NCBI RefSeq assembly: GCF_033110965.1
Contig: NZ_CP137003.1
Location: 434,001-498,000, forward strand
Direction: 5' to 3'
DNA length: 64,000 bases
Source of the DNA: Raineyella sp. LH-20
GTDB lineage: Bacteria; Actinomycetota; Actinomycetes; Propionibacteriales; Propionibacteriaceae
Part shown: positions 9,430 through 19,546 of the stretch, piece after piece
Position numbering within the stretch: the first letter of the stretch is position 1
Layout: each line of letters begins with the position of its first letter
The notes under the pieces: model-generated
The model's database searches: none
What the model was told of the DNA's origin: nothing
The model's input: the letters and a program-made list of their open reading frames with translations, nothing else
Made by a program: the position numbers and the translations under genes

Positions 9430-11180
9430 GCCCCACCTCCCGCATCCACACACTGCACCCGGAACGCTACAAGTGGGTCGCCCTGTCGAACACGACACTG
9501 GGCGCCCTGATGGCGTCGATCAACGGTTCGATCGTCCTGATCGCCATGCCGGCCATCTTCAACGGCATCCACCTCAACCCGCTCGAAGCCGGCAACGTGA
9601 GCTATCTGCTGTGGATGCTCATGGGCTACATGCTGGTGACCGCGGTGCTCGTCACCACCTTCGGACGCCTCGGCGACCTGTACGGGCGGGTCAGGATCTA
9701 CAACCTGGGCTTCCTGGTCTTCACCGTCGGTGCGATCGCCCTGTCGGTCGACCCGTACGACGGCGGCGCGGGCGCCATCTGGCTGATCCTGTGGCGCCTC
9801 GTCCAGGCGGTCGGCGGATCGATGATCTTCGCCAACTCGACGGCCATCATCACCGACGCCTTCCCGCCGGGCAAGCGGGGGACGGCGATGGGCATCAACC
9901 AGGTGGCCGCCATCGCGGGCACCTTCGTCGGACTGGTGCTCGGCGGCCTGATGGCGGCCCTGCACTGGCGGTGGGTGTTCCTCGTCTCCGTCCCGGTCGG
10001 CATCATCGGCACCGTGTGGGCGTACGTCTCCTTGCATGAGACCGGCCAGCGGGCTCACCTGATCGAGAAGAGCAAGGAACGGCTCGACGCGATCGGCAAC
10101 GTGCTCTTCGCCGTCGGCCTGACGGTCCTGCTGATCGGCATCACCTACGGCATCCAGCCGTACGGCGACCACCCGTCCGGCTGGACCAACCCCTGGGTCA
10201 TCGCGGGCATCGTCGGCGGCCTGGTCATCCTCGTCGCCTTCGTCCTGTACGAGCAGCGGATCCCGAACCCGATGCTCGACGTGGACCTGTTCCGGATCCG
10301 GGTGTTCGCCTTCGGCAACCTGTCGGCCTTCCTGTCGGCCGTCGCCCGGGGCGGGCTGCAGTTCATGCTGATCATCTGGCTGCAGGGCATCTGGCTGCCG
10401 CTGCACGGCTTCGCGTACGAGGACACGCCGTTGTGGGCGGGCATCTACATGCTGCCGCTGACCATCGGGTTCGTCGTCTCCGGGCCGCTGTCGGGGATGA
10501 TCTCCGACAGGCTGGGCTCGCGGCTGTTCGCCCCGCTGGGCCTGGTCCTGGTCGGCATCACCTTCATCGGCTTCCTGCTGATCCCGGTGAACTTCCCCTA
10601 CTGGCTCTTCGCGGTCGTGTGCTTCCTCAACGGGGTCGGCTCGGGCATGTTCGCCGCCCCCAACCGGTCCACCGTGATGAGCAGCGTACGGCCCGCCGAC
10701 CGCGGCATCGCGTCGGGGATGTCGAGCACGTTCATGAACGCCGGCAACTCGCTGTCGATCGGCGTCTTCTTCTCGCTGATGATCGTCGGCCTGGCGGGCA
10801 CCCTGCCGCAGGCCCTCTTCTCCGGCCTGACCAGCCACTCGGTCCCGGCCGCGATCGCCACCCCGATCGCAAACATGCCGCCCACCGGCAGCCTGTTCGC
10901 CGCCTTCCTGGGCTACAACCCGATCCAGTCGATGCTGGAGCCGACCGGGATCCTCACCCAGATCCCCGCCGCGGATGCGGCCACCCTGACCGGGCAGCAG
11001 TTCTTCCCGCAGCTGATCTCGGCGCCGTTCCAGTCCGGCCTGGTGGTCGTCTTCCTGGCCGCGGCCGTGATGAGCTTCGTCGGCGCGCTGGCCTCGCTCG
11101 CCCGCGGCAAGCACGTCCGGGTGATCGGAACGACCGGCCACGTCGAGCCGGTGCCGGTCGAGGTGGGCAGCGAGGACTGA
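9426..11180 (+). CDS. DHA2-family MFS drug exporter
   Basis: The 584-residue protein has about 14 membrane helices, typical of the EmrB/QacA (DHA2) subgroup of proton-driven drug exporters. Helix 1 contains [21 protein letters not shown] and the loop after helix 2 has [13 protein letters not shown] (motif A). Motif C-like [10 protein letters not shown] follows. The start at 9426 overlaps the marR stop; the longer upstream frame is a shadow of marR. Its 3' end converges with the second marR gene three bases away. Confidence 0.9.
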   Translation: MSPTSRIHTLHPERYKWVALSNTTLGALMASINGSIVLIAMPAIFNGIHLNPLEAGNVSYLLWMLMGYMLVTAVLVTTFGRLGDLYGRVRIYNLGFLVFTVGAIALSVDPYDGGAGAIWLILWRLVQAVGGSMIFANSTAIITDAFPPGKRGTAMGINQVAAIAGTFVGLVLGGLMAALHWRWVFLVSVPVGIIGTVWAYVSLHETGQRAHLIEKSKERLDAIGNVLFAVGLTVLLIGITYGIQPYGDHPSGWTNPWVIAGIVGGLVILVAFVLYEQRIPNPMLDVDLFRIRVFAFGNLSAFLSAVARGGLQFMLIIWLQGIWLPLHGFAYEDTPLWAGIYMLPLTIGFVVSGPLSGMISDRLGSRLFAPLGLVLVGITFIGFLLIPVNFPYWLFAVVCFLNGVGSGMFAAPNRSTVMSSVRPADRGIASGMSSTFMNAGNSLSIGVFFSLMIVGLAGTLPQALFSGLTSHSVPAAIATPIANMPPTGSLFAAFLGYNPIQSMLEPTGILTQIPAADAATLTGQQFFPQLISAPFQSGLVVVFLAAAVMSFVGALASLARGKHVRVIGTTGHVEPVPVEVGSED

Positions 11181-11183
11181 CCC

Positions 11184-11646
<463 letters not shown>

Positions 11647-11647
<1 letters not shown>

Positions 11648-11690
11648 GTCAATAGTTTGACACAGGGGATTGAGTGTCAGAACATTGACA
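11647..11690. promoter_or_regulatory. paired MarR operators between marR and VOC gene
   Basis: Two 16-bp inverted repeats lie in the divergent intergenic region. One is perfect, TGTCAATAGTTTGACA (11647-11662). The other is TGTCAGAACATTGACA (11675-11690). Their starts are 28 bp apart and both contain TTGACA, so they may overlap -35 elements. The first touches the marR start codon. Size, symmetry and place fit MarR-family binding sites controlling both genes. Confidence 0.75.
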
Positions 11691-11718
11691 TAAATCCCGA
11701 CGAAGCAGAGGAGTCCCC

Positions 11719-12087
11719 ATGACGACCACCGGCCCCGATTTCGTGTCGTTCCAGGTGCGCGACCGCGAGGCGTCCGCACAGTTCTACGAGAAGACCGTCG
11801 GCCTGACCCGGCTTCCGGTCCCCAACCCGGCCGCCGCAGTGTTCTCCGCGGGCGGCGTCTCGTTCGCCGTACGTGCCCCGTTCCCGGGCGTCGATCTCGA
11901 CGCCGTCGGCCAGCTCGGCGCCGGCATCGGCGTGTGGTTCCACGCCCCCGATGCCACCGGTCTGCACGCGCGGCTGGTCGCGCAGGGCGTGCCGATCGTC
12001 CAGGCGCCGTTCGAGGGGTCCTTCGGGACCCAGTTCGCCTTCCGCGACCCGGACGGCTACGTGGTCACCATCCACTCCAAGGGGTGA
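11719..12087 (+). CDS. VOC-superfamily protein under MarR control
   Basis: A 122-residue glyoxalase/bleomycin-resistance-type protein. It has FVSFQVRDREASAQFYEKTVG at the start and FAFRDPDGYVVTIH at the end, a complete two-module VOC fold. Such proteins bind or convert small electrophiles or antibiotics; the substrate here is unknown. AGAGGAG precedes the ATG. Divergence from marR across the twin operators suggests induction by a MarR ligand. Confidence 0.85.
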   Translation: MTTTGPDFVSFQVRDREASAQFYEKTVGLTRLPVPNPAAAVFSAGGVSFAVRAPFPGVDLDAVGQLGAGIGVWFHAPDATGLHARLVAQGVPIVQAPFEGSFGTQFAFRDPDGYVVTIHSKG

Positions 12088-12106
12088 TCCAGCACACCAG
12101 ACGAAC

Positions 12107-12144
12107 GGCGCCGGCCTCACCGCAGAACGGGTGAAGCCGGCGCC
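12107..12144 (+). terminator. hairpin after the VOC gene
   Basis: The arms GGCGCCGGC-C-TCACC and GGGTGA-A-GCCGGCGCC form a strong stem with one mismatch and a loop of about seven bases, 20 bases after the VOC stop. There is no long T run, as is common for actinobacterial terminators. Confidence 0.65.
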
Positions 12145-12159
12145 GTGACGTCGATCGGG

Positions 12160-12231
12160 TGGGCCCTGTGGGAATCGAACCCACAACCCGCGGATTAAAA
12201 GTCCGCTGCTCTGCCAATTGCGCTAAGGACC
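12160..12231 (-). tRNA. tRNA-Lys (anticodon TTT)
   Basis: On the minus strand the 7-bp acceptor stem is GGGTCCT/AGGGCCC, the anticodon loop is CTTTTAA with anticodon TTT, and the T arm is GTGGGTTCGATTCCCAC. CCA is not encoded. Confidence 0.93.
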
Positions 12232-12483
12232 CCGGTCGGCCCCCCAGCTTACCGACAGGCCACCGACCCGCACACCGGTGGACATCACACCCCTCGAACA
12301 AGGGACACCACCGACCCGACCGACCGTACGACCGCATCGGACGACCGCATCGGACAATCCGCCGGCACCACCACATGACACGACACGGAGGGCCGTCACG
12401 ATGGCGTCGTACGCCACCGCCGACGGCCCTCCGGGGGTCAACAGCCGCTCCGCTGCGGGCCGGCCCGGCCCGCAGACCGCCGA

Positions 12484-13113
12484 CTACGCGGCGATCCTGA
12501 CCTCATCGGCCAGCAGTGCACGGATCCGGCGCTCCAGGTCGTCGGCCACCTCGCGGACGAACTCGAGCCCCTCGCCGCGGAGCGACGGCACCTCCCAGTT
12601 GACCCACGACTTGCCGGCGAAGTCGTGGAACTCCGGCACACCCAGAGTGACCACCACGTCGGCGGCACCCACCAGGCTGGAGGTGAACGGCATCGGGTAC
12701 GGGTACTTCAGAGTGATCCCCCGCTCGGCCAGCACGGTGATCACGTCACTGGACAGCCCGCCGCGCGGGTGGAGGCCGGCGCACCGTACGTTCACCTTGC
12801 CGTCCGCCAGGTGGCGGGTCAGCGCGGCGGCCATGTGGGAGCGCGCACTGTTGTTCTCGGAGACGAAGAGGATCTCCGGCAGGGCCTTGGCGACGCGGCC
12901 CTCGGCCTGCGCCTTGGCGAGCAATTCCTCCTTCGCCATCCGCGAGACGAGCAGCGGCAGGAAATCGGTCACGCTGGCCTGCTTCTCCAGGTGCTCCCGG
13001 GAGACGGCGACAGCCTCACGCACTTCCTCGGGGGTGAACACGCCCTCGTAGTGGTCGGCCAGCTGGGCCGTGTCGTACGCGTAACGCGCCTCGAGCTCCT
13101 CTGCGGTCAACAT
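12484..13113 (-). CDS. LMW phosphatase/ArsC-like protein lacking catalytic Cys
   Basis: The 209-residue protein has an N-terminal three-helix domain (YDTAQLADHYEGVFTPEEVREAV) often fused to actinobacterial arsenate reductase-type low-molecular-weight phosphatases, then the phosphatase fold. The P-loop normally reads CxxNxxRS. Here it is FVSENNSARSHMAA, with Ser for the nucleophilic Cys. The second redox Cys of ArsC is also absent (VTLGVPEFHDF). It is therefore unlikely to be an active reductase or phosphatase and may bind a phosphorylated or oxyanion ligand. AAGGAGG precedes ATG 13113. Confidence 0.8.
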   Translation of the reverse strand: MLTAEELEARYAYDTAQLADHYEGVFTPEEVREAVAVSREHLEKQASVTDFLPLLVSRMAKEELLAKAQAEGRVAKALPEILFVSENNSARSHMAAALTRHLADGKVNVRCAGLHPRGGLSSDVITVLAERGITLKYPYPMPFTSSLVGAADVVVTLGVPEFHDFAGKSWVNWEVPSLRGEGLEFVREVADDLERRIRALLADEVRIAA

Positions 13114-13329
13114 GGTGACCTCCTCCTTCCACGCAAGCGATGCGTGATCGTGGGCACATCCGGGGGCGTCCATCGCGCCCCGACAAGAAGAAGAGTACCC
13201 CCAATCGGACACCTTTCGTTAACCTGCTGTTCACCTGGGCGTGTCGCAGATGTCACCGTACGCTCTTGACTTCTCCCCCAACCGACCGACGGAGCCGTCA
13301 TTTCCCCTAGTCAAGTCAATGTCAACTGA

Positions 13330-13527
13330 AGCTTGAGAGTTCACCTGCGACCGCTCGGCCCCTAGTGTCAGCCACGGAGGTCGTCGTACGCGTGTGGGAC
13401 ACCCTGTCGGGGAAGGGCAGGAGGTCCGGGGAAGCACCCGCGACGACGACCCCTTCGGGCACCGGCGTCGGCGTCGGAGCCCGCACATCGCGGCGGCTCG
13501 GGAAGGTCGCCGGGAGGGGAAGACGTC
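13330..13527 (+). other. long leader before the SH3b protein gene
   Basis: About 200 bases without a gene precede the secreted SH3b protein. The stretch is rich in potential stems (for example GGGACACCCTGTCGGGGAAGG and a GGAGCCCGCA segment near 13478). Cyclic di-AMP (ydaO/yuaA) riboswitches often precede cell-wall hydrolase genes in Actinobacteria, and a few segments resemble that class. The match by eye is weak. Confidence 0.25.
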
Positions 13528-14922
13528 ATGGGCTTCGTGACACGCGCCCTCGGGCGCACGGCAGCCACGGCCACACTGGCCGGCCTCGTCACTGCGTCGA
13601 GCATGGTCTTCGGACCACTCTCGCAGTCGGCACAGGGCGACCGGTTGACCGCGACCACCGGAGTGAACCTGCGGTCGGGACCCGGCCTCAGCTACACCAT
13701 CGTCGGCGGTCTCAGCACCGGACAACGGATCACCGCACTGGGCGGATCCGTCGACGGCTGGACGCCGGTGGACCTGAACGGCCGACGGGTCTACGTCGCC
13801 AGCCGTTACGTCAGCGGCGCCACCGACGGCGCCACGCCGGTGTCGACCGGTGCAACAGGTACCGCTGTGACGACGGTCAACCTCAACGTACGCACCGGCC
13901 CGTCCACCTCGTACTCCGTCGTCACCACCCTGGGCAAGGGCACCACGGTCACCCTGACCGGGACGACCTCGGGCGGATGGACCCAGATCTCGCGCAGCGG
14001 ACACGCCTACTGGGTGTCGAGCGTCTATCTCGGCGCCGGCACCTCCAGCGGTTCCACCGGCGGGTCGTCCTCCGGCAGTACGGCGGCCGGTGCGGCGTAC
14101 ACCACGACCGCACTGAACGTCCGCACCGGACCCTCGACGTCGTACGCCGTTGTCACCACGCTGGTGCGCGGCACCAAGGTGACAACGACCGGGACGGAGC
14201 AGAACGGCTGGACCCAGGTGCTCTACAACGGCGCCACCCGGTGGGTGTCCAGCGCCTACCTCACCAGCGCCGGCGCCTCGGCCAGCCAGCCGGCCCCCTC
14301 GGTCGTCACCGGGTCCGGGACGATGTACGCCACCACCTCGGTGAACGTTCGCACCGGCCCGTCGACCGGCTACAGCGTGGTGACCACGCTGGAACGCGGG
14401 CAGCAGATCGCCACCACCGGCAAGACGTCGAACGGCTGGACCGAGGTGGTCTGGCAGGGCGCCGCCCGCTGGATGTCGAGCCAGTACCTCAGCACCAGCA
14501 ACCCCGGCCCCTCGAACGCGGTGCAGCCGGTGAGCGACGGTTCGGTGATCGCGTCGGCGCTGCCCGGGTCGGTCGGCCTGTCCGGCACCATCCCGGGGGT
14601 CAAGAAGGTCATCAACCTGGTCGAGACCAACTGGCCGGTGGTCGGCCCGTACTACGGCGTACGCGTCGAACCGGGCTCGGACCACAACGACGGCCACGCC
14701 GTGGACTGCATGATCCCGAACTGGTCCGGGGCCAACAAGGCGGTCGGCGACGCGATCGCCGCCTATCTCCAGGCCCACGCCCGGGAACTGAACATCAACT
14801 ACATCATCTGGCGCCAGCACATCTGGTCGGTCGCCCGCTCGTCGGAGGGATGGCGGCCGATGGCCGACCGGGGCTCGACCACGGCCAACCACTACGACCA
14901 CGTGCACGTCAGCGTCTACTGA
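13528..14922 (+). CDS. secreted SH3b-repeat protein with peptidase-like C-domain
   Basis: A 464-residue exported protein with a signal sequence (residues 1-37). Four SH3b domains each carry VNLRSGPG- or LNVRTGPSTSY-type motifs (about residues 42-85, 115-160, 192-240 and 270-320), which usually bind peptidoglycan. The C-terminal domain (about 350-464) has SDHNDGHAVDCMIP and HYDHVHVSVY, the metal-ligand pattern of D-Ala-D-Ala/LAS-type peptidases. A role in cell-wall hydrolysis or remodelling is likely. GGGAGGGGAAG precedes the ATG. Confidence 0.85.
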   Translation: MGFVTRALGRTAATATLAGLVTASSMVFGPLSQSAQGDRLTATTGVNLRSGPGLSYTIVGGLSTGQRITALGGSVDGWTPVDLNGRRVYVASRYVSGATDGATPVSTGATGTAVTTVNLNVRTGPSTSYSVVTTLGKGTTVTLTGTTSGGWTQISRSGHAYWVSSVYLGAGTSSGSTGGSSSGSTAAGAAYTTTALNVRTGPSTSYAVVTTLVRGTKVTTTGTEQNGWTQVLYNGATRWVSSAYLTSAGASASQPAPSVVTGSGTMYATTSVNVRTGPSTGYSVVTTLERGQQIATTGKTSNGWTEVVWQGAARWMSSQYLSTSNPGPSNAVQPVSDGSVIASALPGSVGLSGTIPGVKKVINLVETNWPVVGPYYGVRVEPGSDHNDGHAVDCMIPNWSGANKAVGDAIAAYLQAHARELNINYIIWRQHIWSVARSSEGWRPMADRGSTTANHYDHVHVSVY

Positions 14923-15010
14923 GACCGCTGAACGTACGAGGCAGCGGAACGTACGGGGCACTCGTCGCGTACGCCTCACCCCTTGGCGGTCGGACCGGAT
15001 CATCACGGCG

Positions 15011-15033
15011 GTGAGTGGCCCGGGGCCACTCAC
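15011..15033 (+). terminator. hairpin downstream of the SH3b gene
   Basis: A perfect 10-bp stem, GTGAGTGGCC/GGCCACTCAC, with loop CGG. It lies 89 bases after the SH3b stop and before tRNA-Glu. Confidence 0.65.
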
Positions 15034-15159
15034 CTCACCGGCGTGACTCCGGACCGGCCCGCCGCGTGCGCAGGAATCGCCCAGTACCGTCGGCTGGGCT
15101 ATGCTGTTCGTCGGCCCTTCGCCCGTGACAGAGCGGATGGCCGTGGTGCTCAGCACCGA

Positions 15160-15232
15160 GTCCCCTTCGTCTAGTGGCCTAGGACACCGCCCTTTCAAGG
15201 CGGCAGCGCGGGTTCGAATCCCGTAGGGGATG
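15160..15232 (+). tRNA. tRNA-Glu (anticodon TTC)
   Basis: The acceptor stem is GTCCCCT/AGGGGAT, the anticodon stem-loop CCGCC-CTTTCAA-GGCGG with anticodon TTC (15194-15196), and the T arm GCGGGTTCGAATCCCGT. CCA is not encoded. An IS481-type end begins seven bases after it. Confidence 0.95.
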
Positions 15233-15239
15233 CTCATTA

Positions 15240-15610
15240 TGATGTCTCAGGACCTTGGAAACCGGTGAATCCTCGATGTGGGGGGTTCACCGGTTTCGTG
15301 CTGTGGGCCGGGGTTGGTAGTCCCTGGTGCGGTCAAGGATGAGTCTGCGGAGGATGTCGCCGGTGGCGTTGATGATGGTGATGCCGAGGTCGTGGACGAA
15401 CAGGGTGATGAGGGTTCGCGCGTGGGCGTGTCCGATGCCGATGTGACGGAGGCGTCCGGCGTGGCGCCAGGTGACGCGGCCTGATTTGTCAACCTCGTCA
15501 GTGCGGACCCGGCCAGCCGGTGAGGCGGGTCGCGGGGGTGGGCAGGGGCCAGCGGGACCGGCGCTGGTTGTATGCCAGCACCGTACGGGATGCCACAGCT
15601 CTCGACTGCT
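15240..15610 (-). mobile_element. IS481-family remnant next to tRNA-Glu
   Basis: The fragment starts with the end sequence TGATGTCTCAGGAC (15240-15253), followed by a hairpin (15258-15272 with 15283-15297). Reading leftward on the minus strand from about 15510 to 15287 is the C-terminal end of an IS481-type DDE transposase: DEVDKSGRVTWRHAGRLRHI, then HIGIGHAHARTLITL and LDRTRDYQPR. Upstream the frame breaks (an AYNQRRSR-like segment is in another frame) and the catalytic domain is gone. The opposite end was not found. It is a decayed, inactive element. Confidence 0.8.
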
Positions 15611-15639
15611 CCGACGCACATTGGATCCGATCCTCAACC

Positions 15640-15895
15640 ATCAGATGCGGCACGAATTTCGGAGCCCCGTACCTGTCAAGTACAGATCAGCCGATAGATC
15701 TAATTCTAAATCTCAGCAATACTAAGGATCGAATCACCTCAGAATTTCATCTCTGGCCGCATCTGGCGGCCTTCTGCTTGCCAGACAAGGATGTCCAACC
15801 AACACATTGAAGATCGCCACCAAACCTCCTTGCGAGCCGCTGCTGGGCGAAGGACCGCTTATAGTTGTCGGAGACTCTGGAATACTTAGAGATTC
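15640..15895. other. AT-richer spacer, no gene seen
   Basis: This stretch is clearly richer in A and T than its neighbours (for example around 15690-15730). It holds no convincing gene, RNA or repeat. It separates the IS481 remnant from the nuclease pseudogene and is probably imported DNA. Confidence 0.5.
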
Positions 15896-17007
15896 TCAGC
15901 CCAGATAAGCGTGGACTGTAGCACGGATGGCGTCCATATGGTCGTAGATCTGCTCAACATTTTCAATCGGAACTTTAACCTCATTCTTTTCACCGTCAAT
16001 CAAACCGAGATACTTCTGGCGGGCATTAAAACGAAACCTGCAGATCGGCTTCCTGTTGGTGTTGTCGAAAAGGACGCTGAAGTGCGACTTGGTATCACGC
16101 CCAGCAATTCGCTCCAACGAAACTTCCGAAACCACAATCGCTCGCACAATGTTGTAGGCCTCAACCTCTTCAACGGTGGTCTCGATCCCGCGGCTCCCTT
16201 CACCATTACCCTCGGAATTTTCCTCGCCGGTATCGACCTCAGGCTGGGGGGTGGGCCCCGTGACCGGCGCCGCTCCCACGACAGCGCCCTGGCTGCCGAG
16301 AGCTGACTTCAGCCGTTCGTTGACCCGGTCGTTGACAAACTGTGTCACTGCCTTGCGGGTGATTCCGAGAAAAAACTCACGCATCTTCGCGGTCAGCGAG
16401 CCCTCGTACACACGGGTGGCGAAAAGGCGCACGAAGTCCTCGCCAGGCTCGGTGAACTCCTTGGCAATCTCGGCCTTCACCGCCGACACGTACTTCAGTT
16501 CCTCCGCAGCAACAAGGACAGACTCCAAGTCGAACGCAGACTTGGTGAGCTTCTTCAGCTCAGGCAGCGTGTAGGGGTCGACATCGAGGAGGTTAAGCCG
16601 CAAGAACGGCTTCTCGTCCATGATGTTCGGCTTGTCGAGGTCGGTGTAAAAGTTCCAGTATTGCCCGTTCGTGAGAACTCCGATCCGAGCGTTCGACACA
16701 TGGAAGTAGCGGACGAGCTGCCCGGCGTTCTCCAAGGTCAGCGGGGTGCCAATCTGCTTGGCCTCAATCAGCATCTGGACCACACCATCACGCATGATCG
16801 CGTAGTCGATCTTCTCGCCCTTCTTCGTGCCGATGTCGCAGATGAACTCGGGCACCACTTCGGCCGGGTTGAACACGTCGTATACCCGAGAACGCGGCTG
16901 ATGAACGGCATGATGACCGCGTTCTTCGTCGCCTCCTCGGTCTGCAGTGTGTCCCGGTACTCCGAGACCTTCGACGCGAGATCAGTCAGTGCATCCTCGA
17001 ACGCCAC
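15896..17007 (-). pseudogene. HsdR_N-type restriction nuclease, frameshifted
   Basis: Two frames join into one protein of about 369 residues. The first part, from GTG 17007, starts (M/V)AFEDALTDLASKVSEYRD and runs to FISRVLGY. The second runs from DVFNPAEVVPEF to the stop at 15896. The break is at 16881-16884, where TATA replaces TA, a 2-bp insertion. The joined N-terminal domain has the PD-(D/E)XK nuclease pattern of type I restriction subunit R (KIDYAIMRDG, then MLIEAKQ). No helicase or methylase gene is adjacent, so it looks like a solitary, now broken, defence or restriction gene. Base composition is AT-richer than the surroundings. Confidence 0.78.
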
Positions 17008-17242
17008 GGCACGCCCTCTCTGTACGCTGTGGTCAGACCGGGTCGTCCAACCCGCCCTGGTCCGCCCCGTCTGTCGAATCAAATCCTGAGCGATTCACTC
17101 ACGCGCCCACCGTGAATGTGGCAGGCCCGACGTTTGCGGACACGCCCGAGACTCTACAAGTTATGGACCCTGTCTGCCCCGAAAGCTCTGCGCAGGTACG
17201 CCGCATCGCCCGTCGCCTCTGGGGCGACACATCGAACGCCAC

Positions 17243-18136
17243 TCAGCCAGCACTCCGCTCGGCCACCGCGACCAGCTCGGCGGCGATCCCCCGGGGCGGC
17301 TGGCCGGTGCGCCACACCGCGAGGAGCGGGCGGACCAGATCGAGGCCGGCGATCGGGACGACCACCAGCTCCCCCGCGTGCACCAGGTCGGCAACCACCA
17401 ACTCGCTGAGCACGCCCGGCGCCACCCCGGCCTGGACGCTGGCACGTACGCCGGCGTTGCTGTTGAGCACGGCCGCCGCCGGGGCCAGGGTCCGGGGCGC
17501 GAGGGCCTGTTCCAACACGGCCCGGGTGCCCGAGCCGATCTCCCGAGTGACCAACGGCGTGGCGGCCAGATCATCGGGATCGACCGCGGGGCGTACGTGC
17601 CAGGGGTGGTCAGGCGCGACGACCAGCACCAACCGGTCGTGGGTGACGGTGTGGTGGGTGAGCCCCGGGGTCGGGCTGGGATCCTCGACGAAGCCGAGAT
17701 CGACCGCCCCCTCCAGCACCAGCCAGGTGACCTCCGCCGAGTTCTCCACCCGCAACCGCACCCGATCCTCGGGGTTGTGGCGGCGCAACTCGGCCAGCCA
17801 CCCCGGAAACAGATGCTCGGCGACGGTCATCGACGCCGCCACGTCCAGCTGGCCCCGACCGGCCGATTCCAGCGACCGCAGCGCCAAGGTGAAGCCCTCG
17901 GCCTGGTGCAACAGCGGACGGGCCCAGGCGATCACCGCCTGTCCGGCCTCGGTCGGCTCACTGCCCCGCGGCGTACGCCGGAACAGCACCACCCGCAGTT
18001 CACGTTCGAAGCGGCGGACCGTACGACTGGCGTTCGGGCCCGCCATCCCGACCGCCCGGGCCCCGGCGCCGACGCTGCCGTGGTCGGCGATCGCCACGAG
18101 CAGGTCGAGCACCTGGAGGCTCGGGTAGGTCGTCAC
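17243..18136 (-). CDS. LysR-family transcriptional regulator
   Basis: The 297-residue protein has an N-terminal helix-turn-helix (LVAIADHGSVGAGARAVGMA, then SRTVRRFERELRVVLFRRT) and a periplasmic-binding-like effector domain from about residue 90. It starts at GTG 18136. The next gene upstream on the same strand encodes a TDT-family transporter, a frequent LysR target. The ligand is unknown. Confidence 0.87.
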   Translation of the reverse strand: MTTYPSLQVLDLLVAIADHGSVGAGARAVGMAGPNASRTVRRFERELRVVLFRRTPRGSEPTEAGQAVIAWARPLLHQAEGFTLALRSLESAGRGQLDVAASMTVAEHLFPGWLAELRRHNPEDRVRLRVENSAEVTWLVLEGAVDLGFVEDPSPTPGLTHHTVTHDRLVLVVAPDHPWHVRPAVDPDDLAATPLVTREIGSGTRAVLEQALAPRTLAPAAAVLNSNAGVRASVQAGVAPGVLSELVVADLVHAGELVVVPIAGLDLVRPLLAVWRTGQPPRGIAAELVAVAERSAG

Positions 18137-18227
18137 CTCTGGATGATGTCACTTCCGGCGGTCCACGGTGTCGGGCGGCGATCCCCGGCGGGTGCGTCCT
18201 CGAGCGACACCACCGGGCGCATTTTCC

Positions 18228-19340
18228 TCACGCCGCAAGGCCGCGGGTCGCGAGGGCGCGGACGGAGGCCACGGCGCACAGCAGCACCGTGCCGCAGAGC
18301 ACCACGGTCCCCACCTCCCCGACACCGGCCAACAGCGCGCTGCCGGTGCCCTGCCCCAGCAAGGTCGCCCCCAGGGCCAGCGTCCCGATCGGAAACGTCA
18401 GTGCCCACCACCCGGGGCTGAACGGCATCCGGCGCAGGAAGCCCCGTACGGTCACCGCGATCGCCCAGCCGACCAGCGGCAGGCCGACGGCGAACATCGC
18501 GACGCCGTACGCGTCGGCAGCCCGGTGGATGACGGCAGCCGCCGGGCCGGTCAACGCCGGCGCGGCCTGGGCGGCGATCGACTGGGCCGCCGCGGTGGAC
18601 TGACCGACCATCCCCAGCGGGATCCAGGCTGACGGCGACGCCGCCAGCGCGATCGGGGCGATCCGCCAGTGGTGGTGGTAGGCGACGGCGAAGACGATCG
18701 TGCCGACGCACAGCGACAGGAAGAAGCAGCCGACAGTGACCAGCAGCAGCCAGATCCGCCCGGGGCCGGCGAGGTGCGACAACAGTCCGGTGCCCGTGGT
18801 CGCGGACACCATCGGCCCGACCACGGCCAGTCCCCACACGGTCGTCGGCGCCCCGCAGTCGCTGCCGACCAGTCGAGCCCCGAACCCCAGTGCGGTCAGC
18901 AGACCGATCAGGGTCCCGAGCACCCAGAGCACGCCGTCCATCGCCCACGCGGTCCGGGTGAGGCCCGGCCACCAGGCCGGCACCACCGTGGCGGTGCACG
19001 ACCCGACGGCCAGCAGCCCCATCGCGACGGTGCCCCACAACGGCACCGTCGCGACGTCGCGCACCGTCTCGGTGAAGGCACGGCTGTCGCGGAGAATCCG
19101 GCCGACGAATCCGCCGGTGAGCAGGACCAGGACGACCCAGCAGGTCACCAGCAGCGCCACGGAGCCGACGTGTCCCCACGGCAGACGCCCGGCGAGGGTC
19201 TGCAGCAGGGTGCCCAGGATCCCGGTGCCCATCGCCGCCGGGTACCAGGCCGGGCCGAGGGGCGGCAGGCGTACGCCACGGAGAGTGACGTCCGACGCAG
19301 GATGCGCGGGGTCGGCGAGGAGTGCGGTCATGGCCTCCAT
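18228..19340 (-). CDS. TDT-family (SLAC1/TehA-like) transporter
   Basis: A 370-residue membrane protein with about ten helices. The opening PLGPAWYPAAMGTGILGTLL is characteristic of the tellurite-resistance/dicarboxylate transporter (TDT) family, which includes malate transporters, sulfite exporters and the SLAC1 anion channel. It probably moves a small organic or inorganic anion. An internal start (ATG 19331) is also possible. It lies 91 bases upstream of the lysR gene on the same strand. Confidence 0.83.
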   Translation of the reverse strand: MEAMTALLADPAHPASDVTLRGVRLPPLGPAWYPAAMGTGILGTLLQTLAGRLPWGHVGSVALLVTCWVVLVLLTGGFVGRILRDSRAFTETVRDVATVPLWGTVAMGLLAVGSCTATVVPAWWPGLTRTAWAMDGVLWVLGTLIGLLTALGFGARLVGSDCGAPTTVWGLAVVGPMVSATTGTGLLSHLAGPGRIWLLLVTVGCFFLSLCVGTIVFAVAYHHHWRIAPIALAASPSAWIPLGMVGQSTAAAQSIAAQAAPALTGPAAAVIHRAADAYGVAMFAVGLPLVGWAIAVTVRGFLRRMPFSPGWWALTFPIGTLALGATLLGQGTGSALLAGVGEVGTVVLCGTVLLCAVASVRALATRGLAA

Positions 19341-19546
19341 CGTCGGGGCGGTCCCGCGGGACCGGTAGCCCCCGACCCGGCAGGCACCCCTATCAGTCGG
19401 ATAAGGGAGCCCACCGGGCGGGACGCGATGCCGGTGCAGGGCTGCGGACCCTGCCGATCCGGGCCGAGGGCCGCGCCGAGCCGGGCCGAGGATTCTGCGA
19501 TCAGGAGGATTCTGTGATCAGACCGCGCGGCTCCGGCGGCAGGGCG

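Noticed and set aside
12484-13113. Arsenate reductase
   Set aside because: Both cysteines needed for reduction are missing, and no arsR or arsenic exporter is adjacent.
13231-15237. 668-codon minus-strand open frame
   Set aside because: It is antisense to the SH3b protein gene, which has signal peptide, four repeats and metal motifs.
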